From NCBI RefSeq assembly GCF_900113445.1, contig NZ_FOPJ01000007.1, forward strand, positions 55,536-119,535: 64,000 nt of DNA, in the 5' to 3' direction. Shown piece by piece: positions 44,393 to 53,621 of this stretch. This DNA comes from Corynebacterium spheniscorum (GTDB lineage Bacteria; Actinomycetota; Actinomycetes; Mycobacteriales; Mycobacteriaceae). Made by a program: the position numbers and the translations under genes. Position 1 is the stretch's first letter. Each line of letters begins with the position of its first letter. The notes under the pieces were generated by a model that did no database searches, had not been told where the DNA came from, and saw nothing but the letters and a program-made list of their open reading frames with translations.

Positions 44393-45357
44393 CAGATGCT
44401 CCTGATCCGCGGGTTGACCAGCACGTAGAGCATGTCGACCGCGATATTCACGATGATGAAGGCGATGGCGACGGTCAGGGTGACACCTTGGACGAGGAAG
44501 ACGTCATTGCGTTGGACGCCATCCAAGATGAGTTGACCCATCGCCTGGATATTGAAGATGATCTCGATGATCACCGCGCCACCCATGAGGTAGCCAACGC
44601 GAAGACCAAGCACAGTAATGGGGGTGATCAGTGCATTGCGCAACACATTGCGGGAAATGACTTCGCGTTTGGGGATACCTGCACCAATGGCGGTACGCAC
44701 GTAGTCTTTATCGAGCTCTTCGACCATGGCGGTGCGCACCACGCGGGCTAGGGAACCAGCCACCGGCACACCTAGAGCGAAGGCGGGAAGGGCAATGTTA
44801 TTGAAGTAGACCGCGGGGTTTTCTGAGAGCGGCACCCAGTGCGCAACCAACGCGGGGAACGCCCACCAGCCCCCGGGGACGGTACCTAACCACTGGATCA
44901 GCAAGATAGCTAACCAGAAGGAAGGGGTAGCCAGAGCGGCGATGGAGATAACGCGGATGAGCTGGTCGGGCCAGCGGTCGCGGTAGAGGGCGGCGATAAC
45001 GCCGAGCACCACGGCAAGCACTACCGCGATGAGCAGCCCCCAGAAGGTGAGTTGGAGGGTAATGGGGAATGCTTTGGCGACCGCTTCTGTGACCGGGGTA
45101 TTACCCGAGGTGGTTCCTAGGTCACCGTGGATCATGCCGCCGAGGAAACGAACGTAGCGGACCAACAGCGGATCATCGAGGCCATTGGCTTCGCGATAAG
45201 CCTGGAGGGCTTCTGGTGAGGCGGATTCACCAAGGGCTAAGCGGGCCGGGTCCGCTGGGCTGAAGGACATGATGAAGAAGACCAAGAAAGTCACGCCAAG
45301 AATCATGATGGGCAAGGCGATGAGTCTCCGGCCGATCAGTCTCAGGAGATTGGACAT
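44392..45357 (-). CDS. siaF: ABC importer permease, DppB type
   Basis: Membrane subunit of 321 residues with six hydrophobic segments. The BPD_transp_1 N-terminal region (LLRLIGRRLIALPIMILGVTFLVFFIMSF) and the cytoplasmic loop (KDYVRTAIGAGIPKREVISRNVLRNALI) with the conserved Gly are typical of DppB/OppB. It is the second gene of the importer operon, 232 bases after the binding-protein gene; that gap holds a hairpin that may lower downstream expression. Ribosome site AAGGAAAAGG precedes the start. Confidence 0.9.
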   Translation of the reverse strand: MSNLLRLIGRRLIALPIMILGVTFLVFFIMSFSPADPARLALGESASPEALQAYREANGLDDPLLVRYVRFLGGMIHGDLGTTSGNTPVTEAVAKAFPITLQLTFWGLLIAVVLAVVLGVIAALYRDRWPDQLIRVISIAALATPSFWLAILLIQWLGTVPGGWWAFPALVAHWVPLSENPAVYFNNIALPAFALGVPVAGSLARVVRTAMVEELDKDYVRTAIGAGIPKREVISRNVLRNALITPITVLGLRVGYLMGGAVIIEIIFNIQAMGQLILDGVQRNDVFLVQGVTLTVAIAFIIVNIAVDMLYVLVNPRIRSI

Positions 45358-45536
45358 GGGCTGCCTTTTCCTTAATTAAAGAAAGGGGCGAAAACGAATG
45401 AAGAATAAGTTCTAGTAAATAACAAAAGCGGCGCTACGAGAGGGGAGCTTCATCAAGGGGCGTATGCGGGAAGGTCCGTACGCGAAGCACCCCCGCGCGC
45501 GCCGCGAGTTGGGTATGTGGGTTAGCTATTTCGGTG

Positions 45537-45572
45537 GGTGTGTGGCCCCAAATTTTTTTAGGGCCACACACC
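45537..45572. repeat. hairpin after the binding-protein gene
   Basis: Twelve-base perfect arms GGTGTGTGGCCC (45537-45548) and GGGCCACACACC (45561-45572) with an A/T-only loop core. It is located 17 bases after the siaE stop and before siaF. There is no U-run after it, so it is better read as an mRNA-stabilising or partial-termination structure that keeps the binding protein in excess. Confidence 0.7.
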
Positions 45573-45589
45573 GCAGAGTGGTTGACGTC

Positions 45590-47218
45590 TTAGGACAGGG
45601 TGGTGCCCACGTCGACGAAGGACAGACCGGTCAGCGAGATCGGCTCGAAATCGATGAGAGTCTTGGCATCCCAAGCCGAAGGCGTCTTGCGGTGGAAGAG
45701 CGGGTACAGCGGAACATTGCGGGAAATCGCATCGAAGGTGCGGTTCCAATTGTCCTGCTGGCTGGTGGCATCGGTGGCCTTCAGGCCAGCATCCAAGAGC
45801 TCTTGGACCTCCTCATAGGAGTCCTGTCCCTTCCAGTGCATACGGGTCTCGGTCCAGGTATCGCCGCCATACCACCAGCGCATCAGCAGGTCCGGGTCAT
45901 TGCCGAAGACGGAAGGATCACCGGGGGCGATGACAACGTCATAGGCTTCGGGCTTGCCGTCGATGGTGTTGTAGACATCGGAGGATTTACGCTCGGTGAA
46001 GTCCACGTCGATGCCGATGGCGCCCAGCGATTCTTGGATCAAGGGGGTGCACTTACGGACCCAGTCATGGTCGGTGCACAGCATCCGCAGCTTCTTCAAA
46101 CCGGTTTGGCCGAAGAGCTCCTTGGCTTTGGCTTCATCGTGGGTATAGACCACTTCAGCCTTGTGGTAGTTCGGGTGTGATTCCTGCAAGAAACTAGTAG
46201 CCGGGGAGGCTTGGCCAGAAAGCCCAGTTTCCACGACCTTGTCGATATCCACCGCGTAGAGGAAGGCTTGGCGGTTGCGGACATCATTGAAGGGGTTGCC
46301 GGGATCGCAGTTGAACATGGCGAAGAGCAAGCCGAAGCCCTGGATGGAATCCACAGTGTTGGTGGCCTTGAGCTGATCGATATTCAGGTAAGGCACCGAG
46401 TCGATGGCTTGGGTTTGGCCGGACTGCAGGGAGTTGATGCGGGTGGAGGAATCCGGAATGATTTGCCATTCCATAGTCTTAGCGCGGGCCGGCTTGGGGC
46501 CGGTGTAGTCCTCGAAGCGCTCGAATTTCACGGTCTTGGAGGAACCACCGTTATCGGTCATCTTCCAGGGGCCGGTACCGACCGGGTTGGCATCAAAGCC
46601 CTTGGGGTTGGCTTCCACCGCGGCCTTGGGCACTACTTTGACGGCGGAGAGACGGTCAGCGAAGACACCCACCGGGTAGGAGAGTTTGAAGGTGACGGTG
46701 TCATCATCCTTTTTCTCAACCTTGTCGATAAAGGGGATGAAGGACGCGTAGAGCGATTTATTAGCGGGGTCGAGAACACGCTCGAAGGAGTAGATGACAT
46801 CCTCCACGGTGACTTTTTCACCATTGTGGAAGGTGGCATCCTTGCGGAGCTTCACATCAATCTCAGTGCCTTCGGACTTCGGTAGTTCCGCAGCCAAAGC
46901 GGCGTAGGTTTTGCCGCTGGCGGGATCCATTTCTGTCAGGCCTTCAAGGGTGTGCCAGTTAGCCGCAATGGTCAGTGCCGAGGTGGTGGTCATCGGGTCA
47001 TAGCCATTGGTGCCAAGCTCATAGGAGATGGCGGCTTTGATGCTGCCGTCTTTATTTTCCGAACCGGCTGCGGCGCCCGAACCGCTTTCGGTGGAGCCGC
47101 CTGTTTTATTGGGATTATCCGGGGCGCAAGCGGCGACCGCTGCGCTGAGTCCAGCAGCACCGGCGATGACACCGGTTAAGCGCAGGAATTGGCGTCGGGA
47201 AACAGATCCGAGGCTCAT
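45590..47218 (-). CDS. siaE: solute-binding lipoprotein, SBP family 5
   Basis: Extracytoplasmic binding protein of 542 residues, probably for sialic acid. The signal sequence has a twin-arginine motif (SRRQFLRLTG, Arg8-Arg9) and a lipobox ending at Cys31 (AVAAC), so it may be a Tat-exported lipoprotein. The SBP_bac_5 core is seen in GLTEMDPASGKTYAALAAELPKSE, VTVEDVIYSFERVLDP and NRQAFLYAVDIDKVV. Peptide-binding family membership does not decide the ligand; the nan genes on the other side of nanR do. It is divergent from nanR, with a shared NanR-type motif between them. Confidence 0.88.
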   Translation of the reverse strand: MSLGSVSRRQFLRLTGVIAGAAGLSAAVAACAPDNPNKTGGSTESGSGAAAGSENKDGSIKAAISYELGTNGYDPMTTTSALTIAANWHTLEGLTEMDPASGKTYAALAAELPKSEGTEIDVKLRKDATFHNGEKVTVEDVIYSFERVLDPANKSLYASFIPFIDKVEKKDDDTVTFKLSYPVGVFADRLSAVKVVPKAAVEANPKGFDANPVGTGPWKMTDNGGSSKTVKFERFEDYTGPKPARAKTMEWQIIPDSSTRINSLQSGQTQAIDSVPYLNIDQLKATNTVDSIQGFGLLFAMFNCDPGNPFNDVRNRQAFLYAVDIDKVVETGLSGQASPATSFLQESHPNYHKAEVVYTHDEAKAKELFGQTGLKKLRMLCTDHDWVRKCTPLIQESLGAIGIDVDFTERKSSDVYNTIDGKPEAYDVVIAPGDPSVFGNDPDLLMRWWYGGDTWTETRMHWKGQDSYEEVQELLDAGLKATDATSQQDNWNRTFDAISRNVPLYPLFHRKTPSAWDAKTLIDFEPISLTGLSFVDVGTTLS

Positions 47219-47699
47219 GGGGGTTCTCCTCTATGTGAGTGTGAAAATGCAGCGTGTGAGGGGAAAGGGGGGCGTGTGGTGAGGACTAGGCCTAGGGTGA
47301 GCAGTAGTGCGCGCCACACTGGTGGCGTGCGTAGGGCACGCGCGCACGCTATTGGGTTGTGATCCCAGCATAACTGAGACGTCTGATGTCTGACAGCACT
47401 GGTTTTTTCGAAGTTGTGAGCACGACCATAAGATGACCATAATTGGGCTAAATAAAGATAGCTCTATCTCTTTGACTAGCCTGACCCATTCTGGTTAGGG
47501 AAGTGTCAGTAAAACCGCGTTCGCGCTGGCTTGATGCTCAGAATATGGATGGGGATAAGGTGCGCTTTTTGGGAAGCTACCTGACCTTTTGTACTCAAGG
47601 TGGTTTAGGCTCGGGGATAGTAATCGAAAGATCTGTTCGCCCGCTTGGCTCCTTTTCCGACTCGCCTTTCCTCTCGCAGCTACCCAGGAGAAGCTCCTT
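47219..47699. promoter_or_regulatory. siaE-nanR divergent control region
   Basis: About 480 bases without a supported gene. It contains the candidate NanR site at 47378-47394 and an inverted repeat AGATAG-CT-CTATCT at 47456-47469. The nanR frame is open upstream to 47589, but that part is not family-like. A ribosome site CCAGGAGA lies at 47683-47690. Confidence 0.55.
47378..47394. promoter_or_regulatory. candidate NanR operator, siaE-nanR
   Basis: GACGTCTGATGTCTGAC; the reverse complement shares GACATCAGAC(G/A)TC with a site in the nanA-nagA divergent region at 51481-51493. The two occurrences are exactly in the two control regions of the sialic acid genes, which supports a common regulator, most simply NanR. 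Confidence 0.65.
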
Positions 47700-48551
47700 A
47701 TGTCCCTCGCTCCGCTTCCCCCCGAAAAGGGGAAAACAGTCTCGGATGCGCTGGAATCCGACTCCCTTGCGCGTCCGCCGCTGCCTGTTGACGCCCTCTT
47801 CCCCTCCCGGCTACCCGGTGAGATGGGAAGCTCTGCTGCTGGCCGCGCCGCCGAAGGAATCATTGATTTTATTCGCCGCCAAAAACTCGAATCCGGTGAT
47901 TGTTTACCTAGTGAACCGGAATTATGTGAGCAGTTAGAGTGCTCGCGATCCTCGCTAAGAGAAGCAGTGCGCACCCTGGGCAGTTTGGACATTGTGGAAG
48001 TACGCCATGGCCATGGCACCTTTGTGGGGAAAATGTCGCTGGACCCCTTGGTGCAAGGGTTGGTGCTGCGCATTAGTTTGAGCGTGGAACGCTCGCTGAA
48101 TGGGTTGCTGGAAGTCATGGAGATGCGCGAAGCCATTGATCAGATGGTGGCATCAGCTTTGATGGAAGGCTGGCGAGACATGGACTTTAGCCGGCTAGAA
48201 GCCCTGGTGCATCAGATGGATCGCAAGTACCGCGCCGGGGAATCCTTTGCCGATGAGGACCGGGCCTTCCACCGCGAGCTTTTATCGGTGGTGGATAACG
48301 AGCTGATGCGGGAATTATCGGATGCCTTTTGGCAGGTGCATATGGCGGTATTGCCGCTGCTAGGTATTGGCTACCCAGAAGATATTCAGCTGACTATTGA
48401 TTCTCATGCCGGTATTTTGCGAGCTGTGGCCGCTGAGGATTTAGAGGCCTATCGCAAGGTGGTGAGCATGCACTATGAGCCACTGCGGCGAGTAGTAGGC
48501 CGCAGGCTGCATGGTGAATCCCCGCACTATCCCCCGAATTCTCGCTATTAA
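47700..48551 (+). CDS. nanR: GntR/FadR-family regulator of sialic acid genes
   Basis: DNA-binding repressor of 283 residues. About 45 disordered residues precede the winged helix-turn-helix (about 48-110: AAEGIIDFIRRQKLESGDCLPSEPELCEQLECSRSSLREAVRTL), followed by the FadR-type FCD domain with metal-ligand-like residues (Asp, His in EDRAFHRELL and DSHAGILRAV). The ATG at 47700 has a good ribosome site, and the earlier open frame to 47589 is ignored. It lies between the importer and nanE/nanK/nanA, as in C. glutamicum, where NanR responds to amino-sugar intermediates. Confidence 0.9.
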   Translation: MSLAPLPPEKGKTVSDALESDSLARPPLPVDALFPSRLPGEMGSSAAGRAAEGIIDFIRRQKLESGDCLPSEPELCEQLECSRSSLREAVRTLGSLDIVEVRHGHGTFVGKMSLDPLVQGLVLRISLSVERSLNGLLEVMEMREAIDQMVASALMEGWRDMDFSRLEALVHQMDRKYRAGESFADEDRAFHRELLSVVDNELMRELSDAFWQVHMAVLPLLGIGYPEDIQLTIDSHAGILRAVAAEDLEAYRKVVSMHYEPLRRVVGRRLHGESPHYPPNSRY

Positions 48552-48632
48552 GGCGCGGCATACCCCGAGCCCCTGCGCAGGTGCAGCTTGTGTGGTTGCG
48601 CGCACCCCAGGGGGCTCGGGAAAGCTAAATAA

Positions 48633-49355
48633 TTACTTCAAAGCGGCAGCGAAATGCTGGGCGACCCAGCCTGGGTCGGTGATTGCGGTGCCAACAATGA
48701 TGGCGTCGGCGCCGGCTTTAAGGCCGAGCGGGAGCTGTGCGGGCTCGTGGAAACGGCCCTCGCCGATGAGGAAAGCATCGGGGCCGACCAGGGCGCGGGC
48801 ATCGCGGATGCAGTCGAGATCCGGGCCTTCAGTCTTGGGGCGATCCGGGGTGTAGCCAGCTAGCGTGGTGGAGAGGATATCCGCGCCGGCTTCATGCGCG
48901 CGCTGGGCGTCCTCGGGGGTACCGCAGTCCGCCATGATGAGGATGCCGGCCTGATGGGCCTCTTCTACCAGGTCAGCGAAGGTGGAGCCATCGGGGCGGG
49001 GGCGATCGGTGGCGTCCGCGCAGACCACCGCGGCACCAGCTTCAGCGACCGCGCGGATGGAGGCGCGGGTGGGGGTGATGTAGACGCCTTCGGAACCTTC
49101 CTTTGTAAGCCCAAAGACGGGGACGTCGACAGCCTCGGCGATGGCGGCGATATCGGTGACACCACCATAGCCACCGCAGCGAATAGCGGGGGTGCCGGTA
49201 TCTACGCAGGCCTTAGCGGCGCAGGTAAGCGCGGTGGTGTTGCGCATGGCGTGGCCATCGGCGGCTTGGGAGGAAACAATGAGTTTTCCGCGCACCAAGT
49301 CGATGATTTCTTGGCGGCGTTCGGGGAGGGATTCACTGGCGAAGTGGAAACTCAT
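48633..49355 (-). CDS. nanE: N-acetylmannosamine-6-phosphate 2-epimerase
   Basis: Converts ManNAc-6-P to GlcNAc-6-P in sialic acid breakdown. The 240-residue TIM barrel has the NanE family segments GLIVSSQA-like (KLIVSSQAADGHAMRN), VFGLTKEG, YITPT, ADATDRPRPDG, ADCGTPEDAQRAHEAGADILSTTLAGYT and LIGEGRFHEP with the catalytic Lys/Glu pair regions. It starts 24 bases after nanK with a strong AAAGGAG and ends the nanA-nanK-nanE operon. Confidence 0.93.
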   Translation of the reverse strand: MSFHFASESLPERRQEIIDLVRGKLIVSSQAADGHAMRNTTALTCAAKACVDTGTPAIRCGGYGGVTDIAAIAEAVDVPVFGLTKEGSEGVYITPTRASIRAVAEAGAAVVCADATDRPRPDGSTFADLVEEAHQAGILIMADCGTPEDAQRAHEAGADILSTTLAGYTPDRPKTEGPDLDCIRDARALVGPDAFLIGEGRFHEPAQLPLGLKAGADAIIVGTAITDPGWVAQHFAAALK

Positions 49356-49379
49356 AAAGGGAGCTCCTTTCTGCGAAAA

Positions 49380-50402
49380 CTACTGAGAATTATCGCGCGC
49401 GTATTGGGCGGCGGCGATGAGCGGCGCGTGGGCGCCGAGACGGCTAGGAACAAGTGGAATGTTCTTATTGGGGGTTAAAGCGGCATCTTCAAGACCGTGG
49501 GCGATGGGGTCGATAATGCGGGTGCCGATGTGGCTTACCCCGCCGCCGAGCACAATGCCACTGAGATCCAGGGCGGAGGCTAGCGCCCCGAGGGTGCGGC
49601 CAAGCCCGCGGAGATTGCCCTCAATAATGCGTTTGGCTAGAGCATCGCCGGCGTCATAGCGATCCATGACTTCCGGGAGGCTAATGGGGCACTCGTTCGG
49701 GTCTGACCAGGGGATGCGGCCGCGGTGGGTGGGGTCTGCGGCAAGGGTGGCGTAGTAGCGGGCAAGCGATGGTCCGGAGGCAATATTTTCTACGCGATCA
49801 GCCATGCCGCGACAATCCGCGCACACTAATTCCGAAACCTCACCGGCTGAACCGGTGGGGCCGACAGCGAGTTGACCGCCGGGCACGATGAAGGCGCCAC
49901 CCACCCCGGTGCCTAAGGAAAGGTAGAGGAGGCGGGCGTGGTCGGGGAAATCTTTGCCGGCACCGAGGTGGTGTTCCCCATAGGCCCAGATACGGACATC
50001 ATTGTGGCAGGCCACGGGTGCGTTGGTGTAGCGATGGACGATACCGCTGAGGTCGGTGCCAGCCCAGCCGGGGATGGTGCCGCCGTTGTAGATAATTTCC
50101 CCACCCGGAGCGCGCACCACACCGGGAGCACCAATACCGACGCGGGCAGGTTGGGCTTTTTTTAGGGCCTGGCGGATGGCGAGATCAACTTGGTCGGCGA
50201 TGAGTACGCCGGGTGGTTGGCTGGGGACGGTGCCTTGGTGGCGGATGGTGGTGGGGTGGGCATCATCAATGAAGCCATAGGCGATTTTGGTGCCGCCAAT
50301 ATCGAGGGCCAGGGTGCAGGCACCCTTGGTGCCGGAGGCGCCCTGTGAGGCTTTGGCGCCCTGTGGGGCTTGTTGGCCTTCTGGGTCTTCTGCGTTGCTC
50401 AT
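49380..50402 (-). CDS. nanK: ROK-family N-acetylmannosamine kinase
   Basis: ATP-dependent kinase of 340 residues converting ManNAc to ManNAc-6-P. The ATP-binding LALDIGGTKIAYG (about 31-43), VGIGAPGVV and GTGVGGAFIV are visible. The usual ROK zinc motif C-x-C-G-x-x-G-C-x-E with an upstream His is altered: the sequence reads GEVSELVCADCRGMADRVE, with only two Cys and no His at the expected place. The first 28 residues are Ala/Gly/Lys/Gln-rich and not part of the domain. The start overlaps the nanA stop by four bases. Confidence 0.88.
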   Translation of the reverse strand: MSNAEDPEGQQAPQGAKASQGASGTKGACTLALDIGGTKIAYGFIDDAHPTTIRHQGTVPSQPPGVLIADQVDLAIRQALKKAQPARVGIGAPGVVRAPGGEIIYNGGTIPGWAGTDLSGIVHRYTNAPVACHNDVRIWAYGEHHLGAGKDFPDHARLLYLSLGTGVGGAFIVPGGQLAVGPTGSAGEVSELVCADCRGMADRVENIASGPSLARYYATLAADPTHRGRIPWSDPNECPISLPEVMDRYDAGDALAKRIIEGNLRGLGRTLGALASALDLSGIVLGGGVSHIGTRIIDPIAHGLEDAALTPNKNIPLVPSRLGAHAPLIAAAQYARDNSQ

Positions 50403-51361
50403 GGCTCGCGGACCTGTGCTTCATCAACGATCTGGGCAATCAACGCCAGCTCTTGATCATTCAGCGGCTGATGCGGCGGGGCCATAACACCAGCGGGGAA
50501 GACCCCAAGGTGTACTAACGCGGCCTTGAAGCCACCCAAACCAGCAGAGGAACCACCCATGCGGGCCGGGTCGCCAATAGTGGCGATGCGGAAGAGCTTA
50601 TTGATCTTGGTTTGAAGCTTAGCTGCGGCTTCGAAATCGCGTTGGACAAGCAGGTTGTGTAATTCCACATAGGACACCGGATCCACATTGCCTAAACCAG
50701 GAACCACACCATCCACCCCGGCAAGATAAGCCAAGTCCACGGTCATCTCGGAGCCGGTGAGCACGGTGAAGTCATCAAGGCCGCGTTCATTGCGGGCCTC
50801 CACCACCGCGCGGGTATAGCCATCGACACCGCCGGAATCTTTAATGCCGGCGATAACACCATCAGCGGCGAGCTCCATCAAGGTATCGACCGCAAGCGGG
50901 ACGTGCACGCTCACCGGGATGTTATACGCGAAAAGCGGTAACTCTGGTGCGGCCGCATGGATGCGGCGGAAATGCTCGGTGATTTCTTTGGGGTGCGTGC
51001 GCACATAAAAAGGTGCAGTAGCTACCAGGCCATCGACGCCGGCTTCGACTGCGTCGCCTACCAGTTGGAGGACCCGTGGGGTGGCGGTGTCGATGACACC
51101 GGCGATGACGGGGACTTCACCTTTGGCTTCGGCAACAACGCTTTCGATGACTTCGCGGCGTTGTTCGCGGGTGAGGAACACCGCTTCCGCAGAGGACCCG
51201 AGGGCGAAAAGTGCATGCACGCCAGCGTCGATCAGGCGGCGGGCTTGTGTGCGTAGCGCCGCGTGGTCGATGGTGGGCAAACTGGTGAGGTCCTCGGGGT
51301 GATCAGCGGCGGTGAAGGGGGTGAGGACGGGCGGGACGACGCCGGTGAAGGTCTTAGACAT
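50399..51361 (-). CDS. nanA: N-acetylneuraminate lyase
   Basis: Class I aldolase of the DHDPS/NAL family, 320 residues, splitting sialic acid into ManNAc and pyruvate. Family residues are the GSSAEAV segment (about 55-61), the Tyr in FAYNIP and the Schiff-base Lys in GVIAGIKDSGG. It is the first gene of nanA-nanK-nanE. DHDPS-type function is unlikely given the partners. The upstream region is divergent with nagA and carries a candidate NanR site. Confidence 0.92.
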   Translation of the reverse strand: MSKTFTGVVPPVLTPFTAADHPEDLTSLPTIDHAALRTQARRLIDAGVHALFALGSSAEAVFLTREQRREVIESVVAEAKGEVPVIAGVIDTATPRVLQLVGDAVEAGVDGLVATAPFYVRTHPKEITEHFRRIHAAAPELPLFAYNIPVSVHVPLAVDTLMELAADGVIAGIKDSGGVDGYTRAVVEARNERGLDDFTVLTGSEMTVDLAYLAGVDGVVPGLGNVDPVSYVELHNLLVQRDFEAAAKLQTKINKLFRIATIGDPARMGGSSAGLGGFKAALVHLGVFPAGVMAPPHQPLNDQELALIAQIVDEAQVREP

Positions 51362-51480
51362 AAGCGGTGCGCACTCTTTCTAGAAACTCGATGAGGGCGG
51401 GAGGTGGAAGGTGTGAAGAGAGAAGAAAAGATTATTTTCTGCGTTGAGCTGCAGGTGGGTTTTTAAGCAATAAAAACTCT

Positions 51481-51493
51481 GACATCAGACATC
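51481..51493. promoter_or_regulatory. candidate NanR operator, nanA-nagA
   Basis: GACATCAGACATC, followed by TTACGTC. It matches, in reverse orientation, the site at 47378-47390 at 12 of 13 positions. It lies 120 bases before nanA and 60 before nagA, next to a -10-like TAGGAT (51516-51521) for nagA. Confidence 0.65.
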
Positions 51494-51541
51494 TTACGTC
51501 TTTGTGTACGAGGGGATAGGATGGCTAGCGAGAGGAGAGAT

Positions 51542-52741
51542 ATGAGCCAAACTCTCGAAGTGCAGACCATCGAAGCACGAGTCATTAACGCCCATGAGGA
51601 CCTGGGACATTGCCGGGTCAGCATTGAAGGCGACACCATCACCGCCGTTGAACCTATTACTAGCACCGCTGGTGCCGATGGCGCCTCGTCCCCATCTGGG
51701 GCAGAGACGTTGCCAATCATGGTTCCCGGCTTCATCGACTTACACAACCACGGCGGAAATAAAGGCGCGTTTCCCACCGGCAGTGAAGAAGACTGCCGCC
51801 GCGCCGCGCTTTTCCACCGCAACCATGGCAGCACCACGCTATATGCCAGCACTGTGTCCGGTAATGCGGAAGAACTCACCCGCCAAGTCCGCATTTTGGC
51901 GCCCTTGGTGGACGAAGGCCTGATTGCCGGTATTCACCTCGAAGGGCCCTTTGTTAATCCCTGTAAATGCGGTGCCCAAAATCCTGATCGCATTACCTCA
52001 GGTGATCCACAACTTTTCCGAGAGATCATTAAAGCTAGCGGCAATACCGTGCGCTCTATGACCTTCGCCCCGGAAACCGCGCACGTGCAAGAGATCATTG
52101 ATATCTGTGCCGAAGAAAATGTGTTGGTCTCCCTGGGGCATACTGATGGTGATTATGAAACCACCCTCGCGGCGATTGAGTACGCGGCGAAAGCTGGTGC
52201 CACCGTCACCGCCACGCATCTTTTCAATGCGATGCCGCCGATCCACCACCGCGCCCCCGGTGCTGCTGGTGCGCTGATCGTCCAAGCTGCCGAAGGCAAC
52301 TGCTACCTGGAGCTCATCGGCGATAATGTGCACCTGCATCCAGGCACCGTAGATATGGTGGCCCGCGCGTTACCGAATGCGGTGTTTGCTGTTACTGACG
52401 CCATGGAAGCTGCCGGTATTGAAGATGGCAAATACATTCTGGGTGCTTTGGATGTGGTGGTGAAAGATGGTGTTGCGCGCCTAGCCACCAAGGATGGTTC
52501 CGAAGGTGCGCTTGCTGGCGGTACCTCCACCTTGGCGGATCAATTCCGCATCTATGCCCAGCGCCACCCAGAGGATCTTCCTGCCGCGGTGCGTTTTACT
52601 TCCACCAATGCTGCGCGCGTGATCCAAAAGAGCGATACTCTCGGCGATATCGCACCCGGTTATCGTGCTGACCTTGTGCTTATGGATCGAGACCTCAAGC
52701 CCAGCCGCATTTTCGTGGCCGGCCAGGAACAAGCTCGCTAG
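51542..52741 (+). CDS. nagA: N-acetylglucosamine-6-phosphate deacetylase
   Basis: Amidohydrolase of 399 residues making GlcN-6-P and acetate. The metal site is PGFIDLHNHGGN, then GIHLEGPFVN, LGHTDGDYE, THLFNAMPPIHHR and FAVTDAMEAA. I choose the ATG at 51542 because a GAGGAG lies directly before it; an in-frame ATG at 51521 overlaps the probable -10 TAGGAT. It is followed by nagB 78 bases later and divergent from nanA. It differs clearly in sequence from the deacetylase at 40178, so the two probably have separate substrates. Confidence 0.93.
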   Translation: MSQTLEVQTIEARVINAHEDLGHCRVSIEGDTITAVEPITSTAGADGASSPSGAETLPIMVPGFIDLHNHGGNKGAFPTGSEEDCRRAALFHRNHGSTTLYASTVSGNAEELTRQVRILAPLVDEGLIAGIHLEGPFVNPCKCGAQNPDRITSGDPQLFREIIKASGNTVRSMTFAPETAHVQEIIDICAEENVLVSLGHTDGDYETTLAAIEYAAKAGATVTATHLFNAMPPIHHRAPGAAGALIVQAAEGNCYLELIGDNVHLHPGTVDMVARALPNAVFAVTDAMEAAGIEDGKYILGALDVVVKDGVARLATKDGSEGALAGGTSTLADQFRIYAQRHPEDLPAAVRFTSTNAARVIQKSDTLGDIAPGYRADLVLMDRDLKPSRIFVAGQEQAR

Positions 52742-52819
52742 CAAAGCCCAAGCAAGTAAAGACCCCGAAGCTTGCTTGAACTTTCAACCTCGCACACCCA
52801 CAGAAGTTAAGGATTCTTC

Positions 52820-53605
52820 ATGGAAATTCTCATTCGCGACACCCCAGAATCCGTCGCCCGCACCGCCGCCGATGTTTTTGCCGCCCATGTGCGCCCCGGC
52901 GCGGTCCTTGGCTTAGCCACCGGCTCCACCCCGGTAGCTACCTACAAAGAACTCATCTTCCGGGTAGAAGCCGGCAACTTAAGCTTCCGTGGCTGCCAAG
53001 CCTTCCTGCTTGATGAGTACGTGGGCCTGCCCAAAGAACATGAGCAGAGCTACCACTCCACCATCCGCCGTGAGTTCACCTCGCATATCGACATTGATGA
53101 TGCAGACGTGCATGGCCCCGATGGCACTAACCCGGACCCGCATGCCGCAGCTCTTGACTATGAAAAGCAGCTGAAGAACTCCGGTGGGGTGGATATCCAA
53201 ATCCTCGGGGTAGGAACCAACGGTCATATTGGTTTTAATGAGCCCAGCAGTTCTTTGAACTCGCATACCCGGCTTAAGACCCTGCACCCGCAGACTGTGG
53301 CCGATAATGCGCGCTTCTTTGATTCCGAAGAAGATGTGCCTCGCCACGTGCTCACCCAAGGTCTGGGCACCATCTCTCAGGCCAAGCACCTGATGTTGCT
53401 GGCCACCGGGGAGGGTAAAGCCGATGCGGTCCAGGCACTCGCGGAAGGCCCCTTAAGTGCTTTTTGCCCGGCCTCGGTGCTGCAATGGCATGAGCATGCC
53501 ACGGTGATCTGTGATGAGGCTGCTGCCTCGAAGCTGGCGAACACGGACTACTATCGCTTCGCTGAAACCCACAAGCCGGAGTGGCAAGGCTTCGGAGGGC
53601 TATAA
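52820..53605 (+). CDS. nagB: glucosamine-6-phosphate deaminase
   Basis: Converts GlcN-6-P to fructose-6-P and ammonia, joining amino-sugar breakdown to glycolysis. The 261-residue protein has the family segments [17 protein letters not shown] (about 33-49), [10 protein letters not shown] with the catalytic Asp, [13 protein letters not shown] with the catalytic His, and [22 protein letters not shown]. The length is normal. GC-rich tandem repeats start 16 bases after its stop. Confidence 0.95.
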   Translation: MEILIRDTPESVARTAADVFAAHVRPGAVLGLATGSTPVATYKELIFRVEAGNLSFRGCQAFLLDEYVGLPKEHEQSYHSTIRREFTSHIDIDDADVHGPDGTNPDPHAAALDYEKQLKNSGGVDIQILGVGTNGHIGFNEPSSSLNSHTRLKTLHPQTVADNARFFDSEEDVPRHVLTQGLGTISQAKHLMLLATGEGKADAVQALAEGPLSAFCPASVLQWHEHATVICDEAAASKLANTDYYRFAETHKPEWQGFGGL

Positions 53606-53621
53606 ACCAATAGCCTTCGCC

